18,633 bases of DNA, taken from Proteobacteria bacterium UBA7447 (GTDB lineage: Bacteria; Pseudomonadota; Gammaproteobacteria; Arenicellales; UBA868). Positions 16,082 to 18,633 of this stretch are shown here, in pieces. Numbering within the stretch: the first letter of the stretch is position 1; each line of letters opens with the position of its first letter. The position numbers and the translations under genes were made by a program. The stretch spans positions 7,338 through 25,970 of the forward strand of contig DLPX01000037.1 of NCBI GenBank assembly GCA_002477475.1, in the 5' to 3' direction. The notes beneath the pieces are model-generated. The model ran no database searches, was not told the DNA's origin, and saw only the letters and a program-made list of their open reading frames with translations.

Positions 16082-16105
16082 GGACAGCCGGGAATCGAGC
16101 CAAGC

Positions 16106-16135
16106 AGTATAAACAGTTCCCTGTCAGGATGTAAA
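16106..16135 (-). promoter_or_regulatory. Putative sigma70 promoter for the ilvI-ilvH-ilvC-psd-pssA cluster
   Basis: On the minus strand, TTTACA (16135-16130) and TATACT (16111-16106) are separated by 18 bp, each with five of six consensus matches. It starts immediately after the cysS stop. The predicted start is near 16099, leaving a leader of about 60 nt, too short for a classical peptide attenuator. Confidence 0.55.
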
Positions 16136-16136
16136 T

Positions 16137-17573
16137 TCAACGGCGCCGCCAGAGCGTAGACCCATCAGGACGGTCTTCAAGAATAATTCCCATCTCTTCA
16201 AGCTGCGCCCGAACCTCGTCAGACAACTGGAAGTCCTTGTCGCGTCGCGCCTGTCGACGTTTTTCGATGAGGTTCTCGATCTCAACATCCGCGTCGCTCT
16301 CAGCGGCTGAATCCGAAACGCCTCCGATCCCTAGCATCGCCGCCGGATCTTGGTAAAGCAAACCCAGTTTTCCTCCGAGGCGTTCTAGTTGGCCTGACAG
16401 CGATTGCGCCTCCGACGCCGTGCCCGTTTCGAAGGAGCGGTTTATCGCTCTGACAAGATCAAATAACACTGAGATGGCTGAAGGGGTGTTGAAATCATCT
16501 TCGAGCGCCCGATCAAATTCTTCGTCAAAGGTGTTGTTGACTCTGGCGTCAGGCTCCTCGGCGCTGGTCTCCGTGCGAACCTTGAACAGCGCCCCATACA
16601 TTCGATCAAGACCGGCTCTTGCCTGCTCCATTACTTCCGTAGAGAAATTCAACGGGCTTCTATAGTGACTAAGAAGCATGAGAAAGCGAACCACCTCTCC
16701 GGCGCGCGCAGGATTGTCATCCTGACCTACCAGGTCCCGAATCGTAAAGAAATTGCCTAATGACTTCGACATCTTCTCTTCATCGATCTGCACAAATCCG
16801 TTGTGCATCCAGGTATTGACAAATCGGGACCCGGTTGCCCCTTCCGTCTGTGCAATCTCATTTTCATGATGTGGAAACCGAAGGTCCATTCCGCCACCGT
16901 GAATATCGAAATGCTCGCCCAGGCATTTGGTCGACATGGCCGAGCACTCGATGTGCCAGCCTGGCCTACCCTCACCCCATGGCGAACCCCACATCGGCTC
17001 TCCTGGCTTAGCCCGCTTCCACAATACAAAATCCAAGGGATCATCTTTGGACTCATCTTTCTCAACGCGGGCACCCGCCTGAAGGTCGTCAAGAGACCGT
17101 CCTGAGAGCGCGCCATACCCCTCGAATTTTCGAACCCTGAAATAGACGTCCCCGTTTTCTCCCTGATAGGCCAACCCGCGCTGTTCAAGCGTTTGAATCA
17201 ACTCGATGATCTGGGCAATGTGCCCGGTCGCCCGAGGCTCCTGATCTGGCGGCGAGACATTCAGAATACGCTCATCGGCGTGCATCGCGTCGATAAACCG
17301 TTCCGTCAGGCCTCTAAACGGTTCATCCAACTCAGCGGCACGCGAAATAATCTTGTCGTCGATATCCGTAATGTTTCGCACATAGTCGACCTTATACCCC
17401 CAGGCTCTCAAAGCGCGTACCACCATATCGAACACGACCAGCACCCGGGCGTGACCGAGATGACAATAGTCATAGACGGTCATTCCGCAAACATATATCC
17501 CTACCCTTCCGGGAACGAGAGGCTGAAAAAGCTCTTTTTTGCGCGTCAAACTATTGTAGATTTGGAGTCCCAT
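16137..17573 (-). CDS. cysS: Cysteinyl-tRNA synthetase
   Basis: CysS is a monomeric class I synthetase that charges tRNA-Cys. The 478-residue protein (461 in E. coli) has the HIGH-type HLGH at 38-41, the KMSKS signature at 267-271, and the zinc ligands C29, C210 (WHIECSAMS), H235 and E239 (FPHHENE). The C-terminal helical anticodon-binding region carries an acidic stretch near residue 430 (DSAAESDADVEIENL) and ends in a basic LWRRR. The ATG at 17573 gives the standard MGLQIYNSLTRKKELF start; an earlier start at 17630 would add 19 unrelated residues. It is divergent from lpxH and lies just upstream of the ilv cluster. Confidence 0.97.
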   Translation of the reverse strand: MGLQIYNSLTRKKELFQPLVPGRVGIYVCGMTVYDYCHLGHARVLVVFDMVVRALRAWGYKVDYVRNITDIDDKIISRAAELDEPFRGLTERFIDAMHADERILNVSPPDQEPRATGHIAQIIELIQTLEQRGLAYQGENGDVYFRVRKFEGYGALSGRSLDDLQAGARVEKDESKDDPLDFVLWKRAKPGEPMWGSPWGEGRPGWHIECSAMSTKCLGEHFDIHGGGMDLRFPHHENEIAQTEGATGSRFVNTWMHNGFVQIDEEKMSKSLGNFFTIRDLVGQDDNPARAGEVVRFLMLLSHYRSPLNFSTEVMEQARAGLDRMYGALFKVRTETSAEEPDARVNNTFDEEFDRALEDDFNTPSAISVLFDLVRAINRSFETGTASEAQSLSGQLERLGGKLGLLYQDPAAMLGIGGVSDSAAESDADVEIENLIEKRRQARRDKDFQLSDEVRAQLEEMGIILEDRPDGSTLWRRR

Positions 17574-17601
17574 GCCATCATCCTGATCAACGGGGTGGCG
17601 A

Positions 17602-17630
17602 ATGTTAACGAAATGCGACGTGTTCTCCAA
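17602..17630 (-). promoter_or_regulatory. Possible weak promoter for cysS
   Basis: On the minus strand, TTGGAG (17630-17625) and TAACAT (17607-17602) are 17 bp apart in the 110-bp cysS-lpxH divergent gap. The boxes match three and four of six consensus bases. No clear plus-strand promoter for lpxH was found in the same gap. Confidence 0.3.
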
Positions 17631-17683
17631 CTGGCACGCGAAACCGTTTCTGCCCCGACCCGAAAATCTTTCGAGAAAGTATC

Positions 17684-18418
17684 TTGATTCATCTAATCTC
17701 TGACCTTCATCTGAGCCCGGAACACCCAGAAGTCTTCGATCAGTTTGGCGAGTATCTGGCGGATCTCAACGCGGGAGAGGATCTTTATATTCTGGGAGAT
17801 CTCTTTGAATACTGGCTTGGTGATGACGCCGTCGACTTTCTTGGGCACGCCGAGGCGCAACAACTTTTACGCTCCTTATCCAATCGCGGTGTCAAAATTT
17901 TCTTTCTCTCGGGCAATCGTGACTTTCTCGTGGGTGAAAAGTTTGCTGATGAATGCGGAATCGAGCTTATTGCCGACGAACACATTCTGAAGGTAGATCA
18001 GCGGCAAGTTCTGTTGATGCACGGAGACAGTTTATGCACTGACGATCTTTCTCATCAAAAATTCCGGGCCATGGTTCGCTCCCCGGGTTGGCAGAAAACG
18101 TTTCTGGAAAAAACCATTGCTGAGCGTGACGGTTTGGCGAAACTGGCTCGTTATCACAGTGAGGATGGCAAGGCCCAAAAAAACATGGAGATTATGGATG
18201 TGAACCCGGAAGCAGTTCGGGAAACCATCACTCAGCATGATGTCGAGATACTCATTCACGGACATACCCACCGCCCCGCCATTCACAGGATTGAATGCCG
18301 TGAAGCCGCCTACCGCGTCGTCTTGGGAGACTGGACGCCCAAGCCCAGCTGGATCCAGCTGACCGAAGAGGGGCTCGTCTTGGCTTTCTCAGATAGCGTG
18401 CAGCGCCTGTATTTCTGA
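17684..18418 (+). CDS. lpxH: UDP-2,3-diacylglucosamine diphosphatase LpxH
   Basis: LpxH is a peripheral membrane metallophosphoesterase that hydrolyses UDP-2,3-diacylglucosamine to lipid X in lipid A synthesis. The 244-residue product (240 in E. coli) carries the metal-binding set: SDLHL with D7 and H9, ILGDLFEYW with D39, SGNRDFL with N78, LMHGD with H113, and IHGHTHRP at 191-198. The IMDVN stretch (170-174) is also typical. The start is a TTG at 17684, which places the DLHL motif as in homologues; no ATG fits, and GAGAAAG upstream is a weak Shine-Dalgarno. It is the only plus-strand gene, divergent from cysS and convergent with purF across 20 bp. Confidence 0.95.
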   Translation: MIHLISDLHLSPEHPEVFDQFGEYLADLNAGEDLYILGDLFEYWLGDDAVDFLGHAEAQQLLRSLSNRGVKIFFLSGNRDFLVGEKFADECGIELIADEHILKVDQRQVLLMHGDSLCTDDLSHQKFRAMVRSPGWQKTFLEKTIAERDGLAKLARYHSEDGKAQKNMEIMDVNPEAVRETITQHDVEILIHGHTHRPAIHRIECREAAYRVVLGDWTPKPSWIQLTEEGLVLAFSDSVQRLYF

Positions 18419-18438
18419 AATAACCCGTGCAGACAATA

Positions 18439-18633
18439 TCAGTGGTAGGCGCTGATCTCTGCAACATCAAGCGCTTCGGTCCGTTGGGTTTTAGCCTGAT
18501 CACTGCGGGTTCCTGCCACCGTCTTCAAGAAATCGGCGCTGACGTTCCCAGTGATATAGCGCCCATCAAAGCATGAGGCATCCACCCGAATTATCTCGGG
18601 ATTCCCTTCTCGAACCGCTTCGATCAAATGCTC
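18439..18633 (-). CDS. purF: Amidophosphoribosyltransferase PurF (partial, C-terminal end)
   Basis: PurF catalyses the first committed step of purine synthesis. Only the last 64 residues are in the window; the frame is open through the right edge. The fragment matches the PurF C-terminus: LIEAVREGNPEI, then FDGRYITGNVSADFL and SDQAKTQRTEALDVAEISAYH, resembling E. coli AAVKEGNPEI, FNGVYVTKDV and NDDAKAV. The catalytic glutaminase and phosphoribosyl-binding domains lie outside. It converges on lpxH with no visible terminator in the 20-bp gap. Confidence 0.88.
   Translation of the reverse strand, partial: EHLIEAVREGNPEIIRVDASCFDGRYITGNVSADFLKTVAGTRSDQAKTQRTEALDVAEISAYH

Noticed and set aside
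1..18633. CRISPR arrays, tRNA or rRNA genes, insertion sequences, toxin or defence genes
   Set aside because: No direct repeats with regular spacers, cloverleaf-like segments, terminal inverted repeats, transposase-like or defence-like proteins were seen; genes fill almost all of the window and no gap exceeds 300 bp.

Overview
The window is a compact stretch of core bacterial chromosome, roughly 55-60% GC by eye, most like a Gammaproteobacterium. A betaproteobacterial relative cannot be excluded, because several of the gene orders occur in both classes. Evidence for a Gram-negative proteobacterium is lpxH (lipid A synthesis), the rpsF-rpsR-rplI-dnaB-radA order, the methyltransferase-rnhA-dnaQ trio, and the joint ilvI-ilvH-ilvC-psd-pssA-leuA cluster. 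I saw no mobile element, CRISPR array, tRNA, rRNA or prophage gene. All genes are on the minus strand except lpxH.

Layout, left to right. 1-1019: radA, cut by the window's left edge. 1110-2495: dnaB. 2638-3978: rplI, rpsR and rpsF, a ribosomal protein operon transcribed rpsF to rpsR to rplI from a good sigma70-type promoter at about 4057-4085. 4117-6054: acs (acetyl-CoA synthetase). 6179-8125: dnaQ, rnhA and a YafS-like methyltransferase, transcribed methyltransferase to rnhA to dnaQ. 8251-9396: rimI and a family 4/5 uracil-DNA glycosylase, following leuA with 9-bp gaps. 9406-16040: the amino-acid/phospholipid cluster, transcribed ilvI-ilvH-ilvC-psd-pssA-leuA. 16137-17573: cysS. 17684-18418: lpxH, the only plus-strand gene, divergent from cysS. 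18439-18633: the C-terminal end of purF, cut by the right edge and convergent with lpxH.

How the genes work together. IlvI/IlvH (acetohydroxyacid synthase) and IlvC carry out the first two steps of valine, leucine and isoleucine synthesis, and LeuA diverts ketoisovalerate to leucine. PssA and Psd, in the same cluster, make phosphatidylserine and convert it to phosphatidylethanolamine. RadA, DnaB, DnaQ, RNase HI and the uracil-DNA glycosylase serve replication and repair. RpsF, RpsR, RplI, RimI and CysS serve translation.

The window is mostly ordinary housekeeping, and I found no new multi-gene system. The points most worth checking are: a possible leucine attenuator in front of leuA (promoter, Leu-rich leader ORF, palindrome and terminator-like hairpin); long acidic C-terminal tails on both bS6 and bL9 from the same operon; a His in place of the conserved triad Asp of phosphatidylserine decarboxylase; and a lower-GC block inside ilvI.
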